Assembly (NCBI GenBank): GCA_041589455.1
Contig: JBFHVQ010000003.1
Location: 1-64,000 of the forward strand
DNA: 64,000 bases
Reading direction: 5' to 3'
From: SZUA-229 sp041589455
Lineage (GTDB): Bacteria > Pseudomonadota > Gammaproteobacteria > SZUA-229
Shown here: positions 17,689-27,204 of the stretch, piece after piece
Layout of the letters: every line of letters begins with the position of its first letter
How positions within the stretch are numbered: the first letter of the stretch is position 1
Notes under the pieces: generated by a model
Databases searched by the model: none
Seen by the model: the letters and a program-made list of their open reading frames with translations, nothing else
What the model was told of the DNA's origin: nothing
Made by a program: the position numbers and the translations under genes

Positions 17689-18774
17689 ATGGATAAGCAT
17701 ACTGTCAGTACAAAATACTGGCATAAACTGGACGATGGCCGAATACAGTGTGATCTGTGTCCTCGCTACTGTAAATTGAAAGAGGGGCAGCGAGGCCTGT
17801 GTTTTGTGCGAGCCAACCAGGAAGAGCAGATCGTGATGACGTCCTATGGTCGGTCTAGCGGCTTTTGCATCGACCCCATTGAAAAGAAACCGCTGAATCA
17901 CTTTCTACCGGGAACGCCGGTGCTTTCTTTTGGAACAGCGGGCTGTAATCTGGCGTGTAAATTTTGCCAGAACTGGGATATGAGTAAGTCTCGTGAAATG
18001 GACACACTTGCTTCACAAGCAAGCCCGCAGACAATCGCGAAAACCGCGCTTCAGCATAATTGCAGAAGTGTGGCCTATACCTATAACGATCCGGTGATAT
18101 TTCACGAATATGCGTTAGATGTGGCCGTTGCCTGTCATGAGGAAGGGATCAAGTCAGTTGCGGTGACCGCAGGCTATATCTGTGAGGAGCCAAGAATTGA
18201 GTTTTTTAATGCGATCGATGCCGCGAACGTCGATTTAAAGGCGTTTACTGAAGACTTTTACTTCAAGTTGACTGGCGGGCACTTACAGCCTGTACTGGAC
18301 ACCCTGGTTTATCTGAAGCATCACACCAGTGTCTGGTTTGAGATCACCACGCTACTGATTCCGGGCAAAAATGACAGTGATAATGAATTACACGAGATGA
18401 GTGAGTGGATTATGGAAAATCTTGGGCCGGATGTGCCGCTGCATTTTACCGCCTTCCATCCTGACTGGAAGATGACAGATATTGAGCCGACACCTTCATC
18501 TACTCTTACCAGGGCAAGAAATATCGCAATGAAATCAGGCTTGCGCTATGTGTATACAGGAAATGTGCATGATGCTGAAGGAAGTAGCAGCTACTGTCAT
18601 AGTTGTGGGCATTTGCTGATAGAGAGAGACTGGTATCAGCTGGGTCGCTGGGGGCTTGATAAGAATGGCTGTTGTGAAGCCTGTGGAAGTGAGTTTCCCG
18701 GTCTCATTGAGGCTAAGCACGGTAACTGGGGTGCGCGGCGAGAACCGTTATTTATCAATGATAATTCGGCGTAA
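17689..18774 (+). CDS. AmmeMemoRadiSam system radical SAM protein
   Basis: 361 residues. A strong GGGGAGG at 17676-17682 is best spaced for the ATG at 17689; TTG 17683 and ATG 17686 are less likely. The N-terminal Cys cluster is CDLCPRYCKLKEGQRGLCFVR. The radical SAM motif CxxxCxxC appears in GCNLACKFCQNWD. A C-terminal zinc-ribbon-like pair occurs in CHSCGHLL and CCEACGSEFPG. It resembles pyruvate formate-lyase-activating enzymes but belongs to the Amme/Memo-linked subfamily. Divergent from the Memo gene with only 70 bp between starts, so the promoters overlap and coregulation is likely. Substrate unknown. Confidence 0.9.
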   Translation: MDKHTVSTKYWHKLDDGRIQCDLCPRYCKLKEGQRGLCFVRANQEEQIVMTSYGRSSGFCIDPIEKKPLNHFLPGTPVLSFGTAGCNLACKFCQNWDMSKSREMDTLASQASPQTIAKTALQHNCRSVAYTYNDPVIFHEYALDVAVACHEEGIKSVAVTAGYICEEPRIEFFNAIDAANVDLKAFTEDFYFKLTGGHLQPVLDTLVYLKHHTSVWFEITTLLIPGKNDSDNELHEMSEWIMENLGPDVPLHFTAFHPDWKMTDIEPTPSSTLTRARNIAMKSGLRYVYTGNVHDAEGSSSYCHSCGHLLIERDWYQLGRWGLDKNGCCEACGSEFPGLIEAKHGNWGARREPLFINDNSA

Positions 18775-18822
18775 ATAGGTTATTCTTAGGGTAGATCAAA
18801 TTAACATGTGCTATATGACCTG

Positions 18823-18857
18823 AAGACCGCTCAGTTCTCACTGAAAAAAGCGGTCTT
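18823..18857. repeat. Hairpin in the gmk leader
   Basis: AAGACCGCT (18823-18831) pairs with AGCGGTCTT (18849-18857), and CAGT/ACTG (18832-18835 / 18840-18843) extends the stem above an A5 bulge. It is followed by TTACTTCG rather than a clean T-run. It could end the radical SAM transcript inefficiently or act as a leader structure for gmk, whose TTG start is 40 bp downstream. Confidence 0.5.
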
Positions 18858-18897
18858 TACTTCGTGGAGCATCAAAAATTGGGATATTGAGGCCGGT

Positions 18898-19512
18898 TTG
18901 AGCAAAGGTACACTGTATATAATTTCCGCCCCCTCAGGTGCGGGTAAAACCAGCCTGGTGAAGGAGCTTGTTTTAAGCGATCCACAGGTTGTGGTTTCTG
19001 TCTCTCACACGACACGCGACATGCGACCCGGTGAGCAGCATGGTGTTGATTATTATTTCATTGAAAAAGAAGCTTTTCTAGAAATGTCGAGTAGCAGTGC
19101 TTTTCTGGAGCATGCACAGGTTTTTGACAACTATTACGGGACTTCTCAGCAACATGTTGAGCAGCAGTTACTAAAAGGCCTGGATGTGATTCTTGAGATA
19201 GACTGGCAGGGTGCCAGGCAAGTGCGTAAGCAATTTCCGGATTCTCAGTCAATTTTCATTCTGCCACCATCACTAGAGGCATTGCAGGAGCGCCTGCAAA
19301 ATCGTGGTCAGGATGATGAGTCTGTGATTAAGCGTCGCATGCGGGATGCGGTGAATGAAATGTCTCACTATGCGGAGTTTGACTACCTGATTGTCAACGA
19401 TGTATTTGAAACGGCACTGGATGAATTACGCTGCATTTTTGTGGCTAATCGATTACGTCAGCTACAACAGGAACGTAAAATCGAAACAAAATTAATTGAA
19501 TTATTGAAATAA
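18898..19512 (+). CDS. gmk: Guanylate kinase
   Basis: 204 residues from a TTG at 18898 (MSKGTLYIISAPSGAGKTSL), preceded by GAGG at 18889-18892. The frame extends to 18808, but those 30 residues lie in the leader hairpin and have no family counterpart. P-loop APSGAGKTS, GMP-binding SHTTRDMRPGEQHGVDYYF and DIDWQGARQV-type region (EIDWQGARQV) are present. It phosphorylates GMP/dGMP. First gene of the conserved gmk-rpoZ-spoT cluster linking guanine nucleotides to the stringent response. Confidence 0.95.
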   Translation: MSKGTLYIISAPSGAGKTSLVKELVLSDPQVVVSVSHTTRDMRPGEQHGVDYYFIEKEAFLEMSSSSAFLEHAQVFDNYYGTSQQHVEQQLLKGLDVILEIDWQGARQVRKQFPDSQSIFILPPSLEALQERLQNRGQDDESVIKRRMRDAVNEMSHYAEFDYLIVNDVFETALDELRCIFVANRLRQLQQERKIETKLIELLK

Positions 19513-19528
19513 CATAGAGGTAAGATAA

Positions 19529-19789
19529 ATGGCACGTTTAACAGTTGAAGATTGTTTGCCAAATGTAGACAACCGTTTCCATCTGGTGCTGGTTGCATCA
19601 AAGCGAGCGCGTCAGATTGCAATGGGTTCAGATCCACTGGTCAGCATCGATAATGATAAGCCTACAGTGCTAGCATTGCGCGAGATCTCTGAGGGTCTGG
19701 TTGGTCCAGAAATTCTTGATCAGAAATCTGAAGAATTAAACATGATGCCGGCCGCGATTTCTCAGGAAGAAATTAGTCAGGAAATGTAA
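19529..19789 (+). CDS. rpoZ: RNA polymerase omega subunit
   Basis: 86 residues: MARLTVEDCLPNVDNRFHLV, then ASKRARQIAMG, matching the omega core that wraps the beta' C-terminus. The usual gammaproteobacterial omega is about 80-91 residues. A GAGGTAAG ribosome binding site sits upstream at 19516. It is 16 bp after gmk and 29 bp before spoT. Omega helps RNA polymerase assemble and, in E. coli, contributes to a ppGpp site. Confidence 0.96.
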   Translation: MARLTVEDCLPNVDNRFHLVLVASKRARQIAMGSDPLVSIDNDKPTVLALREISEGLVGPEILDQKSEELNMMPAAISQEEISQEM

Positions 19790-19818
19790 GTAATTTATCT
19801 ACTTTGACAGGTAATCAA

Positions 19819-22005
19819 ATGGCCATAAGTCCTGATCAGTCCCCTATCGATGTTAAGGATTTATATGGGGATCCTTCCAGGTTTCTAATATCTGATCTTT
19901 GCCGTATTGTCGAAGACTATATGAGCGAAGATCAGGTGAAAGAAGTTTATCAGGCTTACCTGTTCGGCGCGCAGGCGCATGAAGGGCAGTATCGAAAAAC
20001 CGGTGAACCCTATATTTATCACCCTATATCTGTGGCAAGAATCCTCGCTGAAATGCATATGGATTCAAGAAGTATTTGCGCTGCTATCCTGCATGATGTC
20101 ATTGAAGATACACCTGTTACCAAAGAAGAAGTTAAAGAAAAGTTTGGTGATGATGTTGCAGAGCTTGTTGATGGAGTAAGCAAGCTTACCGAATTTAAAT
20201 TTAAAAACAAAAAAGAACAGCAGGCCATTAATATTCAAAAAGTATTAATGGCAATGGCCAAAGATATTCGTGTCATACTGATCAAGCTTGCCGATCGACT
20301 GCATAATATGCGTACGCTCGGTGTTATGCGGCCAGATAAAAAACGCCGAATAGCAAAGGAAACGCTAGAAATATATGTTCCCCTGGCAAGACGTCTGGGT
20401 ATCAATACCTTGAGGCTCGAACTTGAGGATCTTGGGTTTCGAGCGATGAACCCCATGCGTTATCGTATACTGGAGCATGCAATGCTTCAGGAAGCGGGTC
20501 ACCGTAAGGAAATCATTCAAAAAATTCATAATGCGTTGACTTCGCGACTGGCTGATCTGAGCATTGATGCGAAAATAAATGCACGTAAAAAACACCCTTA
20601 CAGCCTGTATAAAAAAATGCGCAACAAAAATCTCGCCTACCGTAATATCTTTGATGTTTATGGTATGCGGGTCATCGTTGATTCGGTCGATGAGTGTTAT
20701 CGTGTGTTAGGTGCGGTGCATAATCTTTTTAAACCGATACCCGGAAAGTTTAAAGACTATATTGCTATTCCGAAAGAGAATGGTTACCAGTCATTGCATA
20801 CGATTCTTTTTGGCCCACATGCTATTCCACTAGAGGTTCAGATTAGAACCATTGAAATGGATAATTTTGCTGAAACAGGCATAGCCGCTCACTGGCTATA
20901 CAAAGAAACCAGTGGGGGTGACGCGATTGATGTCGGTAGTAGAACCCGTGAATGGTTAACCGGGTTATTGGAAATGCAGCAGTCAGCTGGCGACTCAGTT
21001 GAGTTTCTGGAGAATGTTAAGGTTGATCTGTTTCCAGATGAGCTTTATGTATACACGCCGCTTGGTGATATTGTTAAGTTACCAAAGAATTCAACACCAA
21101 TTGATTTTGCGTATTCAGTACACACAGATGTTGGTCATACCTGTGTTGCCTGTAAGGTAGATCATCGCTTTTCGCCACTGGATACACCGCTTTATAGTGG
21201 GCAAACTGTAGAAGTGGTTACATCTGCTGGCGCGCATCCAAACCCCGGCTGGCTTGAGTTTGTAGTAACGGCAAAAGCCAGAAGTAATATTCGTAATTAC
21301 CTGAAGAGTACACGAACAGAAGAAGCGGTAGTTCAGGGCCGTCGAATGCTGTCACGTGTATTGCTGGATAAAAACATTACCCTCGAAGAAGTGTTGCCAG
21401 AAGTTTATGAGCCACTATTGAAAGAGTATGGTTTTGCATCACTTAATCAACTGCTGGAAGATATCGGTATGGGGAATCGTCCAGCGAGTCTGGTAATGCG
21501 CCGTTTATTCCCGATTGATGAGAGTGAAAGTGATGATTCAAAATCAGAATTGTCATCGGGCAAACCCGCATTAGCTATTCAGGGTACGGAAGGTATGGTG
21601 GTTTCGTACGCAAAATGTTGCCATCCAATTCCTGGTGACCAGATTGTTGGCAAGCTAAGTAAGGGGCGAGGTCTGGTTATTCATCAGGCAAGCTGCAAAA
21701 ATATTGCCAATGAACGTCTGCAAAATGACAGTATGGTAGATGTTAAATGGGCCGAAGATCCGATAGGTGAATATACCTGTCAGTTAGGTTTATATGTGCA
21801 AAATGAAAGAGGTGTGCTGGCTAGATTGGCAACAATAATTTCAGATGAAGCAGCTAATATTGAGCATGTCGAAGTTGCAGATAAAGATGGTCTTTCTACA
21901 AATATCACCTTTATAATTGCTGTTAAAGGGCGTGATCATCTTGCGCAAATTATGCGTCGTCTAAGGCGTGTGCGCTCTGTGATGCGTATATATAGAATTC
22001 AATAA
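19819..22005 (+). CDS. spoT: Bifunctional (p)ppGpp synthetase/hydrolase
   Basis: 728 residues from the ATG at 19819 (AGGT at 19809-19812); the in-frame TTG at 19804 lies before the ribosome binding site. The HD hydrolase domain is intact (HPISVARIL, ILHDVIEDT with HD at 92-93). The synthetase domain follows (YGMRVIVD, GKFKDYIAIPKENGYQSLHT), then TGS (VYTPLGDIVKLP), helical/zinc-finger (YAKCCHPIPGDQIVG) and ACT (GVLARLATIISDE) domains. Both active sites look complete, so this is the SpoT type rather than hydrolase-dead RelA. It lies in the gmk-rpoZ-spoT-ridA-recG run. Confidence 0.95.
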   Translation: MAISPDQSPIDVKDLYGDPSRFLISDLCRIVEDYMSEDQVKEVYQAYLFGAQAHEGQYRKTGEPYIYHPISVARILAEMHMDSRSICAAILHDVIEDTPVTKEEVKEKFGDDVAELVDGVSKLTEFKFKNKKEQQAINIQKVLMAMAKDIRVILIKLADRLHNMRTLGVMRPDKKRRIAKETLEIYVPLARRLGINTLRLELEDLGFRAMNPMRYRILEHAMLQEAGHRKEIIQKIHNALTSRLADLSIDAKINARKKHPYSLYKKMRNKNLAYRNIFDVYGMRVIVDSVDECYRVLGAVHNLFKPIPGKFKDYIAIPKENGYQSLHTILFGPHAIPLEVQIRTIEMDNFAETGIAAHWLYKETSGGDAIDVGSRTREWLTGLLEMQQSAGDSVEFLENVKVDLFPDELYVYTPLGDIVKLPKNSTPIDFAYSVHTDVGHTCVACKVDHRFSPLDTPLYSGQTVEVVTSAGAHPNPGWLEFVVTAKARSNIRNYLKSTRTEEAVVQGRRMLSRVLLDKNITLEEVLPEVYEPLLKEYGFASLNQLLEDIGMGNRPASLVMRRLFPIDESESDDSKSELSSGKPALAIQGTEGMVVSYAKCCHPIPGDQIVGKLSKGRGLVIHQASCKNIANERLQNDSMVDVKWAEDPIGEYTCQLGLYVQNERGVLARLATIISDEAANIEHVEVADKDGLSTNITFIIAVKGRDHLAQIMRRLRRVRSVMRIYRIQ

Positions 22006-22025
22006 ATCCAGGCTTGAACATTCAT

Positions 22026-22406
22026 ATGAAGAAAGAAATAATCTCAACAGAGAAGGCACCTAAAGCCATTGGCACCTATTCACAGGCAGTTAAAGTTAAT
22101 AACACTGTTTATTTGTCTGGGCAGATCCCGCTGGTTCCAGAAACTATGGAAATGATTGATGGTTCAGTAGAAGAGCAAATTCATCAGGTTTTTAAAAATC
22201 TGCAGGCAGTTATAGACGCGGCAGGTGGTGGCTTTGAAAATATAGTGAAATTAAATATATTTCTGACTGATCTGAGTAATTTTGCAACGGTTAATCAGGT
22301 AATGTCTCAGTATTTTGAAGAGCCATATCCAGCAAGAGCGGCGATTGGAGTAAAAGAATTACCCAAGGGAGCGGCTGTTGAAATGGATGGAGTATTGGAG
22401 CTTTAA
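22026..22406 (+). CDS. ridA: RidA family reactive intermediate deaminase
   Basis: 126 residues from the ATG at 22026 (MKKEIISTEKAPKAIGTYSQAV). YjgF/YER057c/UK114 family features: GQIPLVPETMEM, VVKLNIFLTDL-type strand and the C-terminal signature YPARAAIGVKELPKGAAVEMDGV, whose Arg binds the imine/enamine substrate carboxylate. RidA hydrolyses 2-aminoacrylate and similar reactive enamines. It occupies the place between spoT and recG that trmH holds in E. coli. Confidence 0.93.
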   Translation: MKKEIISTEKAPKAIGTYSQAVKVNNTVYLSGQIPLVPETMEMIDGSVEEQIHQVFKNLQAVIDAAGGGFENIVKLNIFLTDLSNFATVNQVMSQYFEEPYPARAAIGVKELPKGAAVEMDGVLEL

Positions 22407-22427
22407 TCCAGTACCGGGCTCTCAGGG

Positions 22428-24536
22428 GTGGCTAAACAGTTAATTCATTCTGATAGTTTATCCTGCTTGAAAGGTGTTGGCCCGAAACTGGTCGATCGCC
22501 TTTCGCGTCTTGGTTTATATACAATCCAGGATGTTCTTTTTCATCTTCCCTATCGTTATGAAGACCGAACACGAATTGTTCCCTTAGGGGCATTACGACA
22601 TGGACAGTCATCATTGGTTGAAGGGGAGATTGATCACGCTGAAGTTGCGTTTACCCGGAAAGGAAAACGACGACGCATGCTGCTAGTGCATCTTTCTGAT
22701 GGTACGGGCAGTTTGCTACTGCGCTTTTTCTATTTTAATAAGAGTCAGCAGTCAATGCTTGTTCCAGGCGTGCGCTTACGTTGTTTTGGTGATGTGCGGT
22801 TTGGGGCGGCGAGCCTTGAAATTGTGCACCCGGAATATAATATTATTAATAGGTCGGAGAGTGGTCATGGTTTTGAAAAAAAACTAACACCCATTTATCC
22901 TTTGACTGATGGTGTTAGTCAGTTGTTATTAAGGAAGTTATCAGAACAATGTCTAGACCTGTTAAAAACAGATCGTGTTCTGACGGATTATTTGCAGGGT
23001 CATCATTTAGAAAATCCCTTTGGCATATCAGATGCTATAAGTTATGTGCACCGGCCTCCCGTTAATGCCGATTTAAATCAGTTGTTTGAAACCAAGCATA
23101 TAGCGCAAATTAGGCTTATAAAAGAAGAATTACTTGCCCAGCACTTAAGTTTGCAGATGATACGAAATAAAACCCGTAAACATCAAGCTGCCGTTCTTGA
23201 AAGTTCAAATCATCTGGTATATCAATTTATAAAATCCCTTCCATTTGATTTAACTACAGCGCAGCAAAAAGTTAGTCAGTCAGTAATGCAGGACCTTGAG
23301 TCAGGTGTTCCGATGATGAGGTTGGTTCAGGGAGATGTCGGCTCAGGAAAAACTGTCGTGGCGGCGATGGCCTGTTTAAAGGCTATAGAATGTGAAAAGC
23401 AGGCGGCGCTTATGGCGCCAACCGAGATATTAGCGGAACAGCATTATGCCAATTTCAAAAAATGGTTTGAACCATTAGGTATCAAGGTTGGCTGGTTATC
23501 AGGTCAATTAAAAGGTAAAAAAAGACAGCAGGTGCTATCGCAGATCGAGAGTGGTGAAATACAGGTTGTAATAGGAACCCATGCGCTGTTTCAGGATGAA
23601 GTGATATATCATAATCTGGTGTTGAGCATTACAGATGAGCAGCACCGATTTGGAGTACAGCAACGCATGTCACTAGCTGCAAAATCTCGAAACTCTGAGA
23701 CAGAAAAGCAGTTATCACATCAGTTGATAATGACAGCGACTCCCATTCCTAGAAGTTTGGCGATGACAGCCTATGCTGATCTTGATTATTCAGTAATTGA
23801 CGAGTTGCCACCTGGCAGAAAGCCGGTAACAACGGTGGTTATTCCGCAAGAGCGACGACAGGAAGTTTTGTCGCGTATTGATAGTGCCTGTGCAGATGGC
23901 AAACAGGTCTACTGGGTGTGCACACTGGTTGAGGAGTCTGAGTCCTTACAATGTCAGGCCGCTGAAGAGACGGCAACTGTTCTGGCGAATAGTTTACCTC
24001 ATGTAAATGTAGGGCTCGTGCATGGCCGAATGAAAGCGCATGATAAAGATCAGGTGATGCAGCAATTTAAGCAGGGTGAGCTACAGTTATTAGTTGCTAC
24101 GACGGTAATTGAAGTTGGGGTTGATGTGCCCAATGCCAGCCTGATGGTTATAGAAAATGCAGAACGACTGGGTTTATCTCAGCTACATCAGCTTAGAGGG
24201 CGTGTAGGGCGAGGAGATGAAGCAAGTCATTGCGTATTGATGTTTAAAAGCCCGTTAAGTGGCCTGGCTAAAGAACGCCTGGGAATAATGCGTAAAACCA
24301 ATTGTGGTTTTGAAATTGCCAGAAAAGACTTGCAACTAAGGGGGCCTGGAGAGGTGCTGGGGACCAGGCAAACAGGTTTGATGCGTTTAAAAATTGCGGA
24401 TATTGTGCGAGATGAATATTTACTCGATGAGGTCAAAGAATTGGCGCAGAGAATAATGGAGCAGTCTCCAGAAAATATCCAGCCATTGCTGGATCGCTGG
24501 ATAGGGCGTTCTCAAGAATATCTTAATGTGGGATAG
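22428..24536 (+). CDS. recG: ATP-dependent DNA helicase RecG
   Basis: 702 residues from a GTG at 22428. The N-terminal wedge/OB domain includes LKGVGPKLVDRLSRLGL and VEGEIDHAEV. Helicase motifs: I GDVGSGKTVVAA, Ia MAPTEILAEQH, II DEQHRFGVQQR, III TATPIPRS, then VIEVGVDVPNA and QLRGRVGRG. RecG remodels stalled forks and branched DNA. It is 21 bp after ridA and ends the gmk-recG run; the next gene follows after 128 bp. Confidence 0.96.
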   Translation: MAKQLIHSDSLSCLKGVGPKLVDRLSRLGLYTIQDVLFHLPYRYEDRTRIVPLGALRHGQSSLVEGEIDHAEVAFTRKGKRRRMLLVHLSDGTGSLLLRFFYFNKSQQSMLVPGVRLRCFGDVRFGAASLEIVHPEYNIINRSESGHGFEKKLTPIYPLTDGVSQLLLRKLSEQCLDLLKTDRVLTDYLQGHHLENPFGISDAISYVHRPPVNADLNQLFETKHIAQIRLIKEELLAQHLSLQMIRNKTRKHQAAVLESSNHLVYQFIKSLPFDLTTAQQKVSQSVMQDLESGVPMMRLVQGDVGSGKTVVAAMACLKAIECEKQAALMAPTEILAEQHYANFKKWFEPLGIKVGWLSGQLKGKKRQQVLSQIESGEIQVVIGTHALFQDEVIYHNLVLSITDEQHRFGVQQRMSLAAKSRNSETEKQLSHQLIMTATPIPRSLAMTAYADLDYSVIDELPPGRKPVTTVVIPQERRQEVLSRIDSACADGKQVYWVCTLVEESESLQCQAAEETATVLANSLPHVNVGLVHGRMKAHDKDQVMQQFKQGELQLLVATTVIEVGVDVPNASLMVIENAERLGLSQLHQLRGRVGRGDEASHCVLMFKSPLSGLAKERLGIMRKTNCGFEIARKDLQLRGPGEVLGTRQTGLMRLKIADIVRDEYLLDEVKELAQRIMEQSPENIQPLLDRWIGRSQEYLNVG

Positions 24537-24664
24537 CTGCAGGAATAACTAAGAAAAAACAGTCAATTAAGTCTAATATTAAGCATTAGGTGGTAATAGA
24601 GAAGTACTTTTAAATCGCAGTTACACAGATAAAAATAATTTAGGAAAACTGATTACAAAAGCTT

Positions 24665-26563
24665 ATGCTGGGACTTATTGATAACAAAGCTAATACTGAG
24701 AATAGTGTTCACCATGAACAGATCTGGCGTGAGCAGGTTAAGCGGGTCGAGCTGAATGCATATTTGTCGAATATTATTAGCCTGGTACTAGCAATAATAA
24801 CGTCATTTCTGCTTGCAGGAAGTGTCTCTGGAAGTTTGCTGACTGGTTGGTTGGTGTTTATGCTGGTGGTATCGGCAGCTCGCATGGCGATGACAATGAT
24901 CAAGAAGCGAAACGCGTCAGTTGAGCTTGAGTATGATCTATTTGGGCCCTGGTCGATAGTCGCTATTGTGTTGACAGCCGCTGGTTGGGGCGTCAGTGGT
25001 TTTCTTTTGTTTCCAGCTGAATATCCAGTGCAACAACTGGTCATTGGCTTTGTGCTGGCAGGGATAGTGTCAGCTGGTGCTACAGTAATGGCACCAGTGC
25101 TTAAGTTGTTTTATACCTATCTCGTGATTGTCGTTACACCGTTAAGCGCTAAATTATTTCTAATGGGAGGCGAGTTTACGCCATTGGCTTTTATGGTTCT
25201 TGGCTATCTGGTAGTGATGCTAATGATCGGCCTGCGGATGCATAAGAATATATTGTCAGCGCTTGAATTACGATTTCATAATGAATCACTGATAAAGTTT
25301 ATGAGTCAGGCGAGAAATGAATCTGAAGATCTGAATGAAGAGCTGGAAGCGGGAATTGAACAACGTAAACGTGTAGAGAAAGAATTACAAAAGGCTAAAG
25401 AGGCGGCTGAGGCAGCAAGTAAAACTAAGAGCGAATTTCTGGCAAATATGAGTCATGAAATTAGAACGCCTATGAATGGAATTCTGGGTACCTTGCAATT
25501 GTTGCAGGGGTCAGATATGAGTGAAAGCCAGAAGGAATATGTATCAATTGCTTATCGTTCTGGAGAGTCATTGTTGTCATTGCTAAACGATATTCTAGAT
25601 TTTTCAAAGATTGAAGCTGGTAAACTGGAGCTGGAATATATTCCTTTCGATGTGAAATCACTGGTTAAAGAGATACTGGTGCTGCTACAACAGAAAGCAG
25701 AAGAACGAAAAGTTGAGCTGGTATCTGAGCTAGATGAAAAAATTCCAACGCATATATTAGGTGACTCAGTACGAATACGTCAGATATTGGGAAACCTGCT
25801 AACCAATGCGATTAAGTTTACAGAAGATGGGAAGGTAACAGTACGAGTCAGTGTGTTAGAGGAAGATGAAAAGGTTACGCGATTAAAATTTGAAATTATT
25901 GATACAGGGATAGGTATTCCGCAGGAGGCGCAAAGAAAGTTATTTAATTCATTTACCCAGGCTGATGGTTCAACCACACGTAAATATGGTGGTACAGGTC
26001 TTGGTCTCGCTATTGTTCGTCAATTAGTGACAATGATGCGCGGGCGGCTCGGTGTTGAAAGTGAGGCGGGTAAAGGTGCTACTTTCTGGGCTGAAATTGC
26101 ATTCCAAATTGTTGACGAGGATAAAGTAAATGTTATTCAAGATGAAAAGGCGCCAGAAGAAATCTTGAGTTTGCAGGGAAAGGCATTGTTGGTTGAAGAT
26201 AATCCAGTGAACCAGGTTGTAGCCAAAAAAATGCTGGAGAAGGTTGGGTTGAGTTATGAGGTGGCAAACAATGGCGAGGAAGCGATTAAAAAGCTTACTA
26301 CAGAGCATGACTTTGATGTTGTGTTAATGGACTGTCAGATGCCGGTTATGGATGGTTATGAAGCGACTCAAAAACTGAGAGATTATGAAAACGAGCAGCA
26401 GCGACAGCGCATGCCTGTGATAGCAATGACAGCCAATGCAATGGAAGGTGATAAAGATAAGTGTCTTGCTGCAGGAATGGATGATTATGTAGCAAAGCCG
26501 GTAAAACAGCAGTCGCTAAAAGAAACCCTGGCAAAATATTTAGAGGCTGGCAATACTGATTAG
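24665..26563 (+). CDS. Hybrid sensor histidine kinase, six-helix membrane sensor
   Basis: 632 residues. The first 190 residues contain about six hydrophobic segments with short loops and no recognised periplasmic sensor domain. A short coiled coil (about 205-255) leads to HisKA with the phosphorylated His264 in FLANMSHEIRTPMNG. HATPase has NAIKF, DTGIGIP and YGGTGLGLAIV. A C-terminal receiver (about 505-625) has LVEDNPVN, LMDCQMPVMDG and the Lys of AKPVKQ. There is no HPt domain, so an external HPt protein must pass the phosphate on. No response regulator is adjacent. Its signal and output cannot be read from the context. Confidence 0.9.
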   Translation: MLGLIDNKANTENSVHHEQIWREQVKRVELNAYLSNIISLVLAIITSFLLAGSVSGSLLTGWLVFMLVVSAARMAMTMIKKRNASVELEYDLFGPWSIVAIVLTAAGWGVSGFLLFPAEYPVQQLVIGFVLAGIVSAGATVMAPVLKLFYTYLVIVVTPLSAKLFLMGGEFTPLAFMVLGYLVVMLMIGLRMHKNILSALELRFHNESLIKFMSQARNESEDLNEELEAGIEQRKRVEKELQKAKEAAEAASKTKSEFLANMSHEIRTPMNGILGTLQLLQGSDMSESQKEYVSIAYRSGESLLSLLNDILDFSKIEAGKLELEYIPFDVKSLVKEILVLLQQKAEERKVELVSELDEKIPTHILGDSVRIRQILGNLLTNAIKFTEDGKVTVRVSVLEEDEKVTRLKFEIIDTGIGIPQEAQRKLFNSFTQADGSTTRKYGGTGLGLAIVRQLVTMMRGRLGVESEAGKGATFWAEIAFQIVDEDKVNVIQDEKAPEEILSLQGKALLVEDNPVNQVVAKKMLEKVGLSYEVANNGEEAIKKLTTEHDFDVVLMDCQMPVMDGYEATQKLRDYENEQQRQRMPVIAMTANAMEGDKDKCLAAGMDDYVAKPVKQQSLKETLAKYLEAGNTD

Positions 26564-26583
26564 CATTTGAAAAGTCAGGCTTT

Positions 26584-27159
26584 TTATCTAAGCTGCTGAT
26601 GTGTTTCGATATCAAAAATTGGAGTGGCAGATTTTATCTGCCCCGTTTTTCCAGCCAAATACATATCTACCTCATTCATAAAATATATGCGTGCTTCTAA
26701 TATGTTTTTTGCAGGTTGTGCACCGGCCGGGTTGGCGCTGGTAGAAACGATGGGCCCTTTCAGATAATTGCATATCGACCTGACGACGGGGTGTTGTGTA
26801 ACACGAATAGCCACTTTATGATGATCACCGCATATCCATCTTGGGGAAAGTGACGATTTTCGAACCAGCCAGGTAACGGGTGTGGTTTGTTGTAAAATTT
26901 TCTCACGTTCATTATTTTCTAACTGGCAGAATGGTTCCAGTTGATTTAGGCTTGCGGCGATGAGTATCATGCCTTTTTCTATGGGTCTATTTTTGAGTTC
27001 CAGAATGCGCATGGTTGCGCTTTCATTAAGCGGGTCGCAACCTAGCCCATAAACCGATTCGGTTGGATAGGCTATAACACCAGAATGACTAATGATATGT
27101 GAACATAGTCTTAGCTGAAAGTTTGAAGGCTGAGAGTGTTGTGAATTTGCCATAACCAT
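26584..27159 (-). CDS. tsaC: Threonylcarbamoyl-AMP synthase (TsaC/YrdC)
   Basis: 191 residues of the single-domain TsaC type, without the Sua5 C-terminal domain. Motifs include IAYPTESVYGLGCDP, LELKNRPIEKGMILIA (KR binding region) and VSTSANPAGAQP. It makes threonylcarbamoyl-AMP for t6A at position 37 of ANN-decoding tRNAs. It lies 45 bp downstream of topA in the conserved smg-topA-tsaC order. It converges with the kinase gene with only 20 bp between stops and no clear hairpin. Confidence 0.94.
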   Translation of the reverse strand: MVMANSQHSQPSNFQLRLCSHIISHSGVIAYPTESVYGLGCDPLNESATMRILELKNRPIEKGMILIAASLNQLEPFCQLENNEREKILQQTTPVTWLVRKSSLSPRWICGDHHKVAIRVTQHPVVRSICNYLKGPIVSTSANPAGAQPAKNILEARIYFMNEVDMYLAGKTGQIKSATPIFDIETHQQLR

Positions 27160-27204
27160 GAGTTAAGTAATAGGTGTAAATAGCAGAATATTTAAACTCG
27201 ATTG

